64,000 bases of DNA from Radicibacter daui (lineage in GTDB: Bacteria; Pseudomonadota; Alphaproteobacteria; Radicibacterales; Radicibacteraceae), in contig CP131056.1 of the NCBI GenBank assembly GCA_030657355.1, forward strand, positions 1,508,501 through 1,572,500. The letters run 5' to 3'. The notes below the pieces were generated by a model. It made no database searches. It saw only the letters and a program-made list of their open reading frames with translations, and was not told the DNA's origin. The translations under genes were made by a program, and so were the position numbers. Within the stretch, counting starts at the first letter, position 1, and every line of letters starts with the position of its first letter. Positions 27,477-37,278 of the stretch are shown one piece after another.

Positions 27477-29252
27477 TTAGTTGGCCTGACGACGCAGGAA
27501 GCTCGGGATGCTGAGCGTGTCGTCGTCATTCCACATCATGCGGGACTGGGCCTCGGGGGCTGCGGCCCGCTGCTGCGGGGCCGGAGCCTGCTGGGCCGGA
27601 GCCGCCGGGCGCTGGGCCGGAGCGGTGGCCTGCGGGGCCACGCGGCTCTGGGCCTGTTCGCGCAGGCCGGCGAGCGACGGCTGCGGTTCACGGCGCGGAG
27701 CAACCGGTTGGGCGGCGCTTTCCGGTGTCTTGCCGAGCAGGCGGTTGATCAGGCTCGGCCGGCGCGGTTCGGCGCGGTGGGCCTGCTCATGCGCCACACG
27801 ACCGGTAGCGTTGACCAGGTCAGCCTCGACGAACGGGTCGATGGCGGCAGCGCGCGGCGCAGCCGGGATTTCGACCGGGGCCGGTTCCGGCTCGATTGCA
27901 CGCGGCGGGATGAAGGTGCCACGCGGAGCAACCGGAGCTTCGGCGGCTGCCTGCGGGGCGGGCTGCGGGGCCGGTTCGGCCATCATGGCGACCGGGGCTT
28001 CTTCCTCAACCTCGGCAACCGGCTGCGGAACCGGGAAGGCGATACCGTCGGTACCGGTGGCCTTCAGGCCTTCGCCATCGTCGCCCTCATGGGAGGCGGT
28101 GAAGGTGGCAGTGCCGGCCATGGTGGCTGCCTGGGTGGCGACAGCCGGGGTGGCGGGCACGAAGCGCGGCGTTGCCGGAGCGCTGACCGTGGTGCGGCTG
28201 GCGGTCTCTACCGCTTTCGGTGCGGCGCGGCCGCCATCGATGGTCGAGAAGGTTGCCGTGCCCGGGCGGGTCAGCTGGGCCGGCTGCACGTCGATGCCGG
28301 TGGCCACCACGGAAATGCGGATGCGACCATCCATCTCCGGATCGAAGGTCGAGCCGAAGATGATGTTGGCTTCGGGGTCGACTTCGTCGCGGATGCGGTT
28401 GGCGGCGCTGTCGACTTCCATCAGCGTCATGTCCATGCCGCCGGTGATGTTGATCAGCACGCCGCGGGCGCCGCGCAGGGAGACGTCGTCGAGCAGCGGG
28501 TTGTTGATGGCGAGTTCGGCCGCTTCGATGGAGCGGTTGTCGCCGGAGCATTCGCCGGTGCCCATCATCGCCTTGCCCATCTCCGTCATCACCGAGCGGA
28601 TGTCGGCGAAGTCGAGATTGATGAGGCCCGGGCGAACCATGAGGTCGGTGACGGAGCGCACGCCGGAGAACAGCACATCGTCGGCCATCTTGAAGGCGTC
28701 GGCGAAGGTGGTCTTCTCGTTGGCGATGCGGAAGAGGTTCTGGTTCGGGATGATAATCAGCGTGTCGACATGCTGCTGCAGCTGCTGGATGCCGGTCTCC
28801 GCCATGCGCTGGCGGTGGGCACCTTCGAAGCTGAACGGCTTGGTGACGACGCCGACGGTCAGGATCTTGCGATCACGGCAGGCCTGCGCGATGACCGGCG
28901 CGGCGCCGGTACCGGTGCCGCCACCCATGCCGGCGGTGATGAAGACCATGTTGGAGCCTTCAAGCTGCTCCATCACTTCATCAATGGATTCTTCGGCCGA
29001 CACCTTGCCGACTTCCGGGCGCGAGCCGGCGCCCAGACCGTTGGTGGTCTGCGGGCCCAGCTGGATGCGGCGGGCGGCGAGGTTGTTGTTAAGGGCCTGG
29101 GCGTCGGTATTGCAGATCAGAAATTCGCAGCCTTCCAGCTCCGACTTGATCATGTTGTTGACGGCATTGCCGCCAGCACCGCCAACGCCAACCACAGTGA
29201 TGCGCGGCTGGACCTGGATGGTCTCCTGCGGCACAGAAATATTCAAAGCCAT
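27477..29252 (-). CDS. ftsZ: Cell division protein FtsZ
   Basis: 591 residues; tubulin-like GTPase forming the Z ring. The nucleotide-binding VGGAGGNAV and the tubulin signature GGGTGTG (110-116) are intact, followed by the T7 loop [11 protein letters not shown]. After about residue 320 comes an unusually long linker (about 250 residues) rich in Ala, Pro, Gln and Glu. The protein ends in the conserved tail [16 protein letters not shown], which binds FtsA and other partners. The start at 29252 is set by GAGGAGAG about 8 bp upstream. It is the last gene of the dcw operon. Confidence 0.97.
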   Translation of the reverse strand: MALNISVPQETIQVQPRITVVGVGGAGGNAVNNMIKSELEGCEFLICNTDAQALNNNLAARRIQLGPQTTNGLGAGSRPEVGKVSAEESIDEVMEQLEGSNMVFITAGMGGGTGTGAAPVIAQACRDRKILTVGVVTKPFSFEGAHRQRMAETGIQQLQQHVDTLIIIPNQNLFRIANEKTTFADAFKMADDVLFSGVRSVTDLMVRPGLINLDFADIRSVMTEMGKAMMGTGECSGDNRSIEAAELAINNPLLDDVSLRGARGVLINITGGMDMTLMEVDSAANRIRDEVDPEANIIFGSTFDPEMDGRIRISVVATGIDVQPAQLTRPGTATFSTIDGGRAAPKAVETASRTTVSAPATPRFVPATPAVATQAATMAGTATFTASHEGDDGEGLKATGTDGIAFPVPQPVAEVEEEAPVAMMAEPAPQPAPQAAAEAPVAPRGTFIPPRAIEPEPAPVEIPAAPRAAAIDPFVEADLVNATGRVAHEQAHRAEPRRPSLINRLLGKTPESAAQPVAPRREPQPSLAGLREQAQSRVAPQATAPAQRPAAPAQQAPAPQQRAAAPEAQSRMMWNDDDTLSIPSFLRRQAN

Positions 29253-29360
29253 AACCGGTCTCTCCTCTCGGTCGTAAGTCTTCGTCCTGTTCATCTCCCG
29301 CCGGGTGTCCAGTCCGGCGGGTTACTTCCGTGTGGCAACGCGTGAACCCTTCAAAAGGAT

Positions 29361-30659
29361 TCAAAGATTTTCGCGCAGCCACTGCCCCACCCGGCCGAAC
29401 AATCCGCCCGGCTGGCTGAGGCCCTCTGTCGGCAGGAGCGGCAGCTCCGCCGGATGCTCGCCCGCGAAGGCCAGAAGGCCGGCGCAGGTTGCAAGGCTTG
29501 GGTTCGCGGCCGGGTCGATCGCGCCTGCATTGCCAATCCCGCCGGAAATCAGGCGGGAGGGGCGTCCATGGCGGATCTGCCGGTCGAGAATGTAATGGGC
29601 GAGGTCGCGGATGCCGGGCATCTGGCTGGCCCCCCCGGTCAGCACGATATGGCCGGCTAAAGCGAACATGCCGCTCGCCTCCAGACGGCTACGCACCAGT
29701 TCGAATGTCTCTTCCAGCCGCGGCTGGATGATCTGGCCGAGCATCGATTTGGGCAGGTGGCGCATGTGGGTTTCGTCATTGTCCCCCACCACCGGCACGT
29801 CGATTTCCTCGTGATAGTGAATGGCGCTGGTCATGGCGTGCCCGTGCAGCGTCTTCAGCCGCTCGGCATCCGCCAGTGTGGTGCCAAGGCCGCGCGCGAT
29901 ATCCGAGGTCACGTGCCAGCCGCCGACCGGCAGGCTGTCCACCCAGATGCAGCGCCCTTCCACGAACACGGCCACCGTGGTGGTGCCCGAGCCCATGTCG
30001 ATCACGGCCGTACCCAGCTGACGTTCGTCCTCCAACAGGACTGCAAGCCCTGATGCATACGGGGATACGACAAAACGCTCGACCGCCAGATGGCATTCTT
30101 CCACGCAACTGCGCAAATTGTTGAGAGCCGCGGCTTCAGCTGACACTACATGCAGCTTCATGGCCAGCTGATCGGCTTCCATTCCTAATGGATCGCGTAC
30201 TCCCCGATTCCCGTCAATGGCATATTCAACGGGAAGCGAATGAACGATCTCCATTTTCACCTGTTCCTGCGCCGGACGGGCCTGGGCGATGGCGCGGCGC
30301 AGGTCGTTTTCGCTTACTGCGCGGCTGCCGATGTCAACATGCGCGGTATAGGTGTGGGAGAGGGGGTGGCCTCCCGAAATATTGACGATCACACTTTCCA
30401 CATGGCTGCCGGTGGCGACTTCGGCTTCGTGGATGGCGCGGCCAACGGCCTCGCGCGTGCGGGCCATATCGACAACGGTACCGGCGCGGATGCCGTGCGA
30501 GGCGGTGAGGCCCATGCCAGCCAGACGGATGCCCCCCGACGGGTCAACCTGGCCGATCATGCAGCTGACCTTGCTCGATCCGGCATCGAGCACGGCAATC
30601 AGCCCGCCGCCGCCCGGGAAGGAACGGCCGACCTTGCGGTCTATGCCCCTGTTCTTCAC
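29361..30659 (-). CDS. ftsA: Cell division protein FtsA
   Basis: 432 residues from the GTG at 30659; actin-like protein that tethers FtsZ to the membrane. LIAVLDAGSSKVSCMIG is the first phosphate loop. IDMGSGTTTVAVF and VLTGGASQMPGI are the other ATP-binding motifs. The C-terminus LFGRVGQWLRENL is the amphipathic membrane-binding helix. The start is uncertain: a GTG at 30683 has an almost identical ribosome site, and a TTG at 30740 is the furthest in-frame option. Confidence 0.93.
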   Translation of the reverse strand: MKNRGIDRKVGRSFPGGGGLIAVLDAGSSKVSCMIGQVDPSGGIRLAGMGLTASHGIRAGTVVDMARTREAVGRAIHEAEVATGSHVESVIVNISGGHPLSHTYTAHVDIGSRAVSENDLRRAIAQARPAQEQVKMEIVHSLPVEYAIDGNRGVRDPLGMEADQLAMKLHVVSAEAAALNNLRSCVEECHLAVERFVVSPYASGLAVLLEDERQLGTAVIDMGSGTTTVAVFVEGRCIWVDSLPVGGWHVTSDIARGLGTTLADAERLKTLHGHAMTSAIHYHEEIDVPVVGDNDETHMRHLPKSMLGQIIQPRLEETFELVRSRLEASGMFALAGHIVLTGGASQMPGIRDLAHYILDRQIRHGRPSRLISGGIGNAGAIDPAANPSLATCAGLLAFAGEHPAELPLLPTEGLSQPGGLFGRVGQWLRENL

Positions 30660-30698
30660 CTTGATGCCCCCTTGATGACCCACCTTGTCGCCCCCTTG
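30657..30698 (-). promoter_or_regulatory. Duplicated ribosome-binding/start module of ftsA
   Basis: Two 18-bp direct repeats, CAAGGGGGCNNCAAGGTG, at 30698-30681 and 30674-30657 each place AAGGGGG 7 bp before an in-frame GTG. The two possible starts are eight codons apart. Confidence 0.5.
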
Positions 30699-30776
30699 GT
30701 TCCCCCGGCTCCCCGCCCTGGCGGTGCCTGCCTGTCTCAAGCCGATATCGTCTTTTCTACTGCCCCTGTTTTCCCG

Positions 30777-31664
30777 CTAGATCCCTGCCGGGCGGGGTGC
30801 CGGCTCCTTCATCGTCTTGGCCGCCGTCTCGCTGGTCTGGATAACCAGCCGGTCTGGCAGGCGCAGGTCGATGGCAACGATGTCCCGGTCGAACAGCTTG
30901 TCGACCTGATCGAGATTGGCCGCCTGCTTCAGCGCCATCGCCACACCCTCCTCCGGCAGGCGGATATCGACGCCGTTATCGAGCCGCAGGTCCCAGCGCC
31001 GGCCGCCGACGCGGATGGCGGCGTAAAGGCGCTGGCGGATCTGCGGCACTGCGTCGAGCAGCGGCAGCAGGGCACCCGCCGTCTGCGGCGCGTCCTGGCC
31101 AACGATGAGCGGCAGGCTGGTGAATTGCTGATAGTCCGGCGTCAGCTCGGCGCCGGTGGAATCCACCACCACCAGCCGGCCATCCTGCTGCCAGACAGCC
31201 ATCGGCGCGCGCTCGGTGATGTGGACATAAAGCGTGTCCGGCAGACGGCGCTCGATCACCACATCCTTGACCCAGGGTAGCGCGGCGACGCGCGCCTGCG
31301 CCGTCGGCAGGTCTACGGCGAAGATCGGCATGTCCGGCCGCACGCCAAGCGCACGGGTCAGGGCGGTGTCGCTGGTCTGCTGGCGCCCGTCCACCATCAC
31401 GGACTTGACCACCAGGCCGCTGGTGGCAGCCATGCCGGCAAAGCCGTCCTCGATGCGGGCCGTCTGCTCGGAAATCCAGCCGGACGACCAGGCAAAGACG
31501 CCGATGCCGCTCACGGCCGTTACCACGCCGCATACCGCCAGCACCGGCACGGCCCAGCCGGGCAGGGCGCGCGTGCGCACGGAGCGGCGCGGGCTGCGCG
31601 CCGGCTTCTTCTTGCGGGCCGCCGCGGCCGGGGTCTTGCGGGCCTGGCTGGTCAGGACTGGCAT
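30777..31664 (-). CDS. ftsQ: Cell division protein FtsQ
   Basis: 295 residues; bitopic divisome protein linking early and late division proteins. It has a basic cytoplasmic N-terminus (ARKKKPARSPRRSVRTR), a single transmembrane span (VPVLAVCGVVTAVSGIGVF, about residues 40-60), a POTRA domain (VVKSVMVDGRQQTSDTAL) and the FtsQ domain with LPWVKDVVIERRLPDTLYV. The start at 31664 is preferred for its GGAG site; it overlaps the end of ddl by 13 bp. Confidence 0.93.
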   Translation of the reverse strand: MPVLTSQARKTPAAAARKKKPARSPRRSVRTRALPGWAVPVLAVCGVVTAVSGIGVFAWSSGWISEQTARIEDGFAGMAATSGLVVKSVMVDGRQQTSDTALTRALGVRPDMPIFAVDLPTAQARVAALPWVKDVVIERRLPDTLYVHITERAPMAVWQQDGRLVVVDSTGAELTPDYQQFTSLPLIVGQDAPQTAGALLPLLDAVPQIRQRLYAAIRVGGRRWDLRLDNGVDIRLPEEGVAMALKQAANLDQVDKLFDRDIVAIDLRLPDRLVIQTSETAAKTMKEPAPRPAGI

Positions 31665-32593
31665 AGGGCGGTCTCCAGCAGCCACTCGCACAGTTCACCG
31701 AACGAAATCCCGCAATGTTCGGCCTGTTCGGGCACCAGCGAGATCGGGGTGAAACCGGGCTGGGTGTTCACCTCAAGGAAATAAAGCCCCTCGGTGCCCG
31801 GCTTGCGCTCGTCCCACAAAAGGTCGGAACGGCTGATGCCGCGACAGCCAAGCGCCTGATGAATGGCGACAGCCCAATCCTTGGCCTTGGCCAGGATTTC
31901 GGCGGGCACCGGGGCCGGCAGCACATGGCGGGCATGCCCGGCCACATATTTGGCCTCGTAATCGAAGAAACCGTGCGTGTGCTGGATCTCGGTCACGGTC
32001 AGTGCCCGGTCGCCCATCACGCCACAGGTAAGCTCCCGGCCATGAACATATTCCTCTATGAGGAACGGCTCGGCCGGCTCGCCCTTGGCAAGTGCGATGC
32101 GGTTGAAACCGGCCTGCACCAGCATGACACCGACACTGGAGCCGCTGGCGGCCGGCTTCACCACGAACGGGGCAGCCATCGGCAGGTCACCCGCCTCGAT
32201 CTGGCGGCGGGTGCGCACGGCGCCGCTGGCAGTGCGGATACCGATGCTGGCGGCGATGATCTTGGTCATCGGCTTGTCCATGGCGACAGCCGAGGCCAGC
32301 AGGCCGGAATGAGTATAGGGCATGCCCAGCATGTCGAGCACGCCGTGGATGGTGCCATCCTCGCCGCCGGTGCCGTGCAGGGCGTTGAAGACCACATCCG
32401 GGCGCGGCGTGAGCGCAGCGATGAAGGCCGGCAGGTCGCGCGTCACGTCGATGCGCTTGACCTTCCAGCCGCGCGCCTCCAGCGCCTTTGCTGCCGCGTC
32501 GCCCGACATCAGCGAGACTTCGCGCTCGGCAGACCAGCCGCCCATCAGCACGGCGACGGTGCGCCCTTCAGCCTTGCCGGTCACGGCGCTCAT
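31652..32593 (-). CDS. ddl: D-alanine--D-alanine ligase
   Basis: 313-residue ATP-grasp enzyme making D-Ala-D-Ala for the MurF step. N-terminal VAVLMGGWSAEREVSLMSG, then FNALHGTGGEDGTIHGVLDMLGMPYTHSG, the ATP-binding VKPAASGSSVGV loop and the metal-binding EVNTQPGFTPISLVPEQ are all present. It overlaps murB by 4 bp. Confidence 0.96.
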   Translation of the reverse strand: MSAVTGKAEGRTVAVLMGGWSAEREVSLMSGDAAAKALEARGWKVKRIDVTRDLPAFIAALTPRPDVVFNALHGTGGEDGTIHGVLDMLGMPYTHSGLLASAVAMDKPMTKIIAASIGIRTASGAVRTRRQIEAGDLPMAAPFVVKPAASGSSVGVMLVQAGFNRIALAKGEPAEPFLIEEYVHGRELTCGVMGDRALTVTEIQHTHGFFDYEAKYVAGHARHVLPAPVPAEILAKAKDWAVAIHQALGCRGISRSDLLWDERKPGTEGLYFLEVNTQPGFTPISLVPEQAEHCGISFGELCEWLLETALCQS

Positions 32594-33549
32594 AGCACGT
32601 CTCCCTTGCTCTCGGCAGCGGTGGCCGGCAGCGCAACGCCGACGCGGCGGATTTCCCAGCGCAGTTCGACGTCAAACTTCTCGCGCACGCGCCGGCGCAC
32701 TTCCTCGCCCAGCGCCTCGATATCGGCGGCGGTGGCATCCCCGGTGTTGATGAGGAAGTTGGTATGCTTTTCCGACACCATCGCCCCGCCAAGCTTCAAC
32801 CCGCGCCCGCCGACCGCGTCGACCAGCTGCCAGGCCTTGTGGCCGGGCGGGTTGGCGAAGGTGGAGCCGCCGGTGCGCGCCTTGACGGGCTGGCTGTCTT
32901 CGCGGGCGGTGGAAATTTCTTCCATGCGCGCAGTGATGGCCGCGGTGTCGCCGGGCGTGCCCTTGAGCGCGGCACGGGTGAAAATCCAGTCTTCCGCCAC
33001 ATCGCTATGGCGATAGGTCAGGCCCAGTTCGGCCAGCGTCAGGCGCTTGATCTCGCCGGCCCGGGTCACCACCTCGGCCCATTCGGTGATATCCACCATC
33101 TCGCGGCCATAGGCGCCGGCATTCATGCGCAGCGCCCCGCCGATGAGGCCGGGCACCCCGGTCAGGAACTCAAGGCCGGCAAGGCCATGGTCGCGAGCGG
33201 TGGCAGCGACACGCCGGTCGGGCGCGGCGGCTCCGGCATAAACGGTTTCGCCTTCCACGCTCAGCGTGCCGAATGCGCGGCCAAGCTTGATGGTCACGCC
33301 CGGAATGCCGCCGTCGCGGATCAGCGTGTTGGAGGCCACGCCGATGAAGGTCAGCGGCACATCGGCCGGGCAACCGGCCATGAAGGCCGCCAGATCTTCA
33401 GTATCGGCGGGCGAATAGAGCACTTCGGCCGGGCCGCCGACGCGGAACCAGGTGACCGGGGCGAGGTTGGCATCCTTCTCGTAGCTGCCGCGCACGGCGG
33501 GCAGGCGTTCGATCAGGCTCTGGCGTTCAGGCAGGTGCATGGCGTTCAT
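32590..33549 (-). CDS. murB: UDP-N-acetylenolpyruvoylglucosamine reductase MurB
   Basis: 319-residue flavoenzyme reducing UDP-GlcNAc-enolpyruvate to UDP-MurNAc. The FAD-binding segments [21 protein letters not shown] and [21 protein letters not shown] are clear. [21 protein letters not shown] follows, then [18 protein letters not shown], whose Ser is the proton donor. The C-terminal [13 protein letters not shown] matches type I/II MurB. GGGAGGGG precedes the start, which overlaps the murC stop by 4 bp. Confidence 0.96.
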   Translation of the reverse strand: MNAMHLPERQSLIERLPAVRGSYEKDANLAPVTWFRVGGPAEVLYSPADTEDLAAFMAGCPADVPLTFIGVASNTLIRDGGIPGVTIKLGRAFGTLSVEGETVYAGAAAPDRRVAATARDHGLAGLEFLTGVPGLIGGALRMNAGAYGREMVDITEWAEVVTRAGEIKRLTLAELGLTYRHSDVAEDWIFTRAALKGTPGDTAAITARMEEISTAREDSQPVKARTGGSTFANPPGHKAWQLVDAVGGRGLKLGGAMVSEKHTNFLINTGDATAADIEALGEEVRRRVREKFDVELRWEIRRVGVALPATAAESKGDVL

Positions 33550-34979
33550 GCGGCCCCTCCCTTCAGCGCTTCCAGCTCGGCGGGCAGGGCATTGGCCCAG
33601 GCGCTGATGCTGCCGGCACCAAGACAGATGACCATGTCGCCTGGCTGGGCCAGCTCGCGCACCTTTGCCGCCAGCTTGTCCGGCCCTTCCAGCGCCATGA
33701 CGCTGCGGTGGCCGCGCTCGCGGATGCCTTCCACCAGCGCGTCGCGGTGCACGCCCTCAATGGGGGCTTCACCGGCCGGATAGACATCCGTCACCAGCAC
33801 GGTATCGGCGTCGTTGAAGCAGGAGGAGAATTCGCCAAAGAGGCTCTTGAGGCGGGTATAGCGGTGCGGCTGCACCACGGCGATAATACGGCCGCCCTTC
33901 GTCGCCCCCTGCAGGGCCTGACGGCCGGCCTTGAGCACGGCGGCAATCTCGATCGGGTGGTGGCCGTAATCGTCGATGATGCTGATGCCATCGACCACAC
34001 CGGTCAGGGTGAAGCGCCGCTTGACGCCGCCGAAACCGCGCATGGCCGCCCGCATGGCATCTTCGCTGAAGCCCAGCTCGATGCCGATGGTGATGGCGGC
34101 CAGCGAATTCTGCACATTGTGCTGGCCGACGATGGGCAGCTGGAAGCCCTCGATCCGGCGCACCGCACCGGTCTTGCGGTCGGTATGCACGACATCGAAG
34201 CTGCTGCCGGTCGGCGCCATGGAAAGGTTGGTGGCGCACACATCGGCCTGCGGGCTGAAGCCGTAGGTGAGCAGCTTGCGGTCCCGCACACGCGGGATCA
34301 GCGCCTGCACTTCCGGATGGTCGATGCACAGCACGGCAAAGCCGTAGAAGGGGATGTTCTCGACGAAGTTCTCGAAGGCGGCCTTCACCCGGTCGAAGGT
34401 GCCGTAGAAATCGAGATGCTCCGGATCGATGTTGGTGACGACGGCGATGTGGGCGGGCAGGCGCACAAAGGTGCCGTCGCTCTCATCGGCCTCGGCCACC
34501 AGCCATTCGCCCTGACCGAGGCGGGCGTTGGTGCCATAGGCATTGATGATGCCACCATTGATGACGGTGGGGTCGAGCCCGGCGCCTTCCAGCATGGCGG
34601 CCACCAGCGAGGTTGTGGTGGTCTTGCCATGGGTGCCGCCGATCGCGATCGACCATTTGAGGCGCATGAGCTCGCCCAGCATGTCGGCGCGGCGCACGAC
34701 AGGCAGGAAGGCGGCGCGGGCCGCGATCACCTCGGGATTGTCGTCCTTGACGGCGGAGGAGATGACCAGCACCGCCGCATCGGCCACGTTCTCGCCCTTG
34801 TGGCCGACCGTTACCGGAATGCCGAGGCCGCGCAGGCGCTTGACGTTGGCGTTCTCTGTAATGTCCGAGCCCTGCACCTTATAGCCAAGATTGTGCAGAA
34901 TCTCGGCAATGCCCGACATGCCGATGCCGCCAATGCCGACGAAGTGAATAAGGCCGGTATTAAGGGGGATCGTTCTCAT
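33546..34979 (-). CDS. murC: UDP-N-acetylmuramate--L-alanine ligase MurC
   Basis: 477-residue Mur ligase adding L-Ala to UDP-MurNAc. The N-terminal Rossmann motif [17 protein letters not shown], the ATP loop GTHGKTTTT (115-123), the [13 protein letters not shown] segment and [12 protein letters not shown] are all family markers. It overlaps murG and murB by 4 bp each. Confidence 0.97.
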   Translation of the reverse strand: MRTIPLNTGLIHFVGIGGIGMSGIAEILHNLGYKVQGSDITENANVKRLRGLGIPVTVGHKGENVADAAVLVISSAVKDDNPEVIAARAAFLPVVRRADMLGELMRLKWSIAIGGTHGKTTTTSLVAAMLEGAGLDPTVINGGIINAYGTNARLGQGEWLVAEADESDGTFVRLPAHIAVVTNIDPEHLDFYGTFDRVKAAFENFVENIPFYGFAVLCIDHPEVQALIPRVRDRKLLTYGFSPQADVCATNLSMAPTGSSFDVVHTDRKTGAVRRIEGFQLPIVGQHNVQNSLAAITIGIELGFSEDAMRAAMRGFGGVKRRFTLTGVVDGISIIDDYGHHPIEIAAVLKAGRQALQGATKGGRIIAVVQPHRYTRLKSLFGEFSSCFNDADTVLVTDVYPAGEAPIEGVHRDALVEGIRERGHRSVMALEGPDKLAAKVRELAQPGDMVICLGAGSISAWANALPAELEALKGGAA

Positions 34980-36151
34980 GGGGCACTGTCCGCGGTACGA
35001 AGGGTCTTGAGGCTTGCCGGGGCTTCTTCCGGGCGGGCGGCCCGGGCAGGGCTGGAGCTGCCCAGCACCATGTCGGCAAGGGCGGCGGCGGCATCGGGTC
35101 GGCCAAGGGCGCGTGCCCTTGTGGCGGCGTCCGCCAGGTTCTGTGGCAGGGCCAGCAGCATCTCGATGCGCGCGGCAAGGCTGGCCGGGGTAAAGGCATC
35201 GTTCGGCATCAGCCAGCCGGCACCGGCGGAAACCAGCGCTTTGGCATTGGCGGTCTGATGGTCATCCATCGCGTGCGGATAGGGCACGAAGATGGCCGGC
35301 CGGCCGATGACAGTCAGTTCGGCAATGGTGGAGGCGCCGGAGCGGCACACCACCAGCGCAGCGCGGGCAAGACGCTCCGGCACATCGCTGAAGAAGGTGG
35401 CGAGCTCGGCATCGATGCCGGCGGCTTCATAGAGGGCGCGCACGCGCTCGAGATCTTCCGGCCGGCACTGCTGGCTGACGCTGATGCGGGCCCGGGTGGG
35501 GCCGGTCAGCTGGGCGAGGGCCTGCGGCACGACATTGGAGAAGATGCTTGCGCCCTGGCTGCCGCCGGTCACGAGGATGTGGAAACGGCCGTGGCCATTG
35601 ACCGGCACCGGAGCGGGAGCTGTTTCGCGCAGGGCGGAGAAGGGCGGACGTACCGGGTTGCCGGTCTCCAGCGTGCCCACGGCAGCCGGCAGGCGGCTCA
35701 CTTCCGGGAACGACGTGGCAATGCGCACGCCCGGGGCGGCCAGCAGCCGGTTAGCACGGCCCAGAAGGGCGTTCTGCTCATGCAGGATGACGGTGATGCC
35801 CAGATGGCGCGCCGCCAGCACACTCGGCACTGACGGGTATCCGCCGAAACCGACGATGGCAGCCGGCTTCATCTTCTTCAGCAGGCGCCGGGCCTGGAAA
35901 TAGCCACGGGTGAGAGCGGCCAGACCCTTGATCTTGCCCTTGAGGCCCGCACCGATGGTGCCGGCGGCGACGATCTCTGCGTCAAGGCCGCTCACGCTTT
36001 CGCGCAGCTTCGCACCGCGGCTGTCAGTCATCAGCGTTACCGCGACGCCGCGGCCGATGAGTTCGCGCGCCAGAGCCTCGGCGGGGAACAGATGCCCGCC
36101 GGTGCCGCCTGCTGCCAGGGCGATGGTATAGGGGTCGCGCGCGGGGGTCAC
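34976..36151 (-). CDS. murG: Lipid II synthase MurG
   Basis: 391-residue GT-B glycosyltransferase that transfers GlcNAc to lipid I on the inner face of the membrane. The N-terminal glycine loop [51 protein letters not shown] and the UDP-GlcNAc-binding [23 protein letters not shown]-type region are present. Confidence 0.97.
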   Translation of the reverse strand: MTPARDPYTIALAAGGTGGHLFPAEALARELIGRGVAVTLMTDSRGAKLRESVSGLDAEIVAAGTIGAGLKGKIKGLAALTRGYFQARRLLKKMKPAAIVGFGGYPSVPSVLAARHLGITVILHEQNALLGRANRLLAAPGVRIATSFPEVSRLPAAVGTLETGNPVRPPFSALRETAPAPVPVNGHGRFHILVTGGSQGASIFSNVVPQALAQLTGPTRARISVSQQCRPEDLERVRALYEAAGIDAELATFFSDVPERLARAALVVCRSGASTIAELTVIGRPAIFVPYPHAMDDHQTANAKALVSAGAGWLMPNDAFTPASLAARIEMLLALPQNLADAATRARALGRPDAAAALADMVLGSSSPARAARPEEAPASLKTLRTADSAP

Positions 36152-37278
36152 AAATCGTCTCCAAGTTCGTTCCGGCGCCGGGTCAGTGCCAGGAGGAGGC
36201 CGGTGGTTACACCAAGCGCCAGCAGAGAGGAACCGCCGTAGCTGAGGTACGGCAGCGTCATGCCCTTGGTGGGCATCAGGTGCAGGGCGGAGCCCATGTT
36301 GATGAGGGCCTGCAGGCCGAATTGCAGCACGAGGCCGGCAGAGGCGAGCAGAACGAAGAGGTTGCTGTCGCCCAGCACCCGCAGCAGCCCACGCAGGATG
36401 ATGAAGGCAAAGATCGCCACGATGATGAGGCAGACGATAAGCCCCAGTTCCTCACCGGCGACGGCGAAGATGAAGTCGGCATGGGCGTCGGGCAGCATGT
36501 GCTTGATGATGCCCTGTCCCGGACCGGTGCCGGTCAGGCCGCCATTGGCAAAGGCCTGCAGCGAGCGGTCGATCTGGTAGGTGTCGCCGACCTCCGGATT
36601 GAGGAAGCGGTCAATACGGCTGGCCACGTGCGGCAGGATGAGGTAGGCGCCAAAGAGACCGACGCAGCCCATCACGGCGAAGCCGAACACCAGCACCAGC
36701 GGCAGCCCTGCCAGGAACAGCTCGCCAAAGCAGATGGCGCTTGTCAGCACGGTCTGGCCGAGGTCCGGCTGCAGCATCAAAAGCGCAACGATGAGGAGCC
36801 AGAGGCCGAAGGCGATGAGCAGCGAGATCGGCTCGGCGCGGCGCTTCACGCGGGTCAGCAGGAAAGCGAGCAACACGGCAAAGGCCGGCTTCACAAACTC
36901 GGAGGGCTGCACCGAAAGGCCGGCAATATAGATCCAGCGGCTGGCACCCTTGGCCTCGCTGCCCATCACGAGCGTCAGCGCCAGCAGCGGCAGGAAGATG
37001 CCGAGCACGGTAAGCGAGGCAACACGCACCCCGCGCAGCGGCAGCATGGAAAGCCCGATCATGATCATGACCGAGGGGCCGAGCAGGGCGAGATGGCGGA
37101 TCAGGAAGTGGTTTGCCGGCAGGCCGGTGCGTACGGCAACGGCCGGGCCGCCCGCGGCAATCAGCACCACGCCGATGACCATCAGCGTGCCGAACGCGGC
37201 GAGCGTCCAGCGGTCGACCGTCCACCACCAGCGGGCGAGGACGGATTGGTCATAGCGGGCGAAGCCGGACATGCTCAT
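36148..37278 (-). CDS. ftsW: Septal peptidoglycan glycosyltransferase FtsW
   Basis: 376-residue SEDS-family integral membrane protein (about ten hydrophobic segments), polymerising glycan at the septum with FtsI. Conserved stretches include IYIAGLSVQPSEFVKPAF, LLMLQPDLGQTVL, and YQIDRSLQAFANGGLTGTGPG. FIFAVAGEELG and LPTKGMTLPYLSYGGSSLLA-type motifs follow. A second ATG two codons in (37272) is possible. Confidence 0.96.
   Translation of the reverse strand: MSMSGFARYDQSVLARWWWTVDRWTLAAFGTLMVIGVVLIAAGGPAVAVRTGLPANHFLIRHLALLGPSVMIMIGLSMLPLRGVRVASLTVLGIFLPLLALTLVMGSEAKGASRWIYIAGLSVQPSEFVKPAFAVLLAFLLTRVKRRAEPISLLIAFGLWLLIVALLMLQPDLGQTVLTSAICFGELFLAGLPLVLVFGFAVMGCVGLFGAYLILPHVASRIDRFLNPEVGDTYQIDRSLQAFANGGLTGTGPGQGIIKHMLPDAHADFIFAVAGEELGLIVCLIIVAIFAFIILRGLLRVLGDSNLFVLLASAGLVLQFGLQALINMGSALHLMPTKGMTLPYLSYGGSSLLALGVTTGLLLALTRRRNELGDDL

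Noticed and set aside
27447-29345. Long plus-strand open frames antisense to ftsZ
   Set aside because: ftsZ on the minus strand is unmistakable; the antisense frames show no family features.
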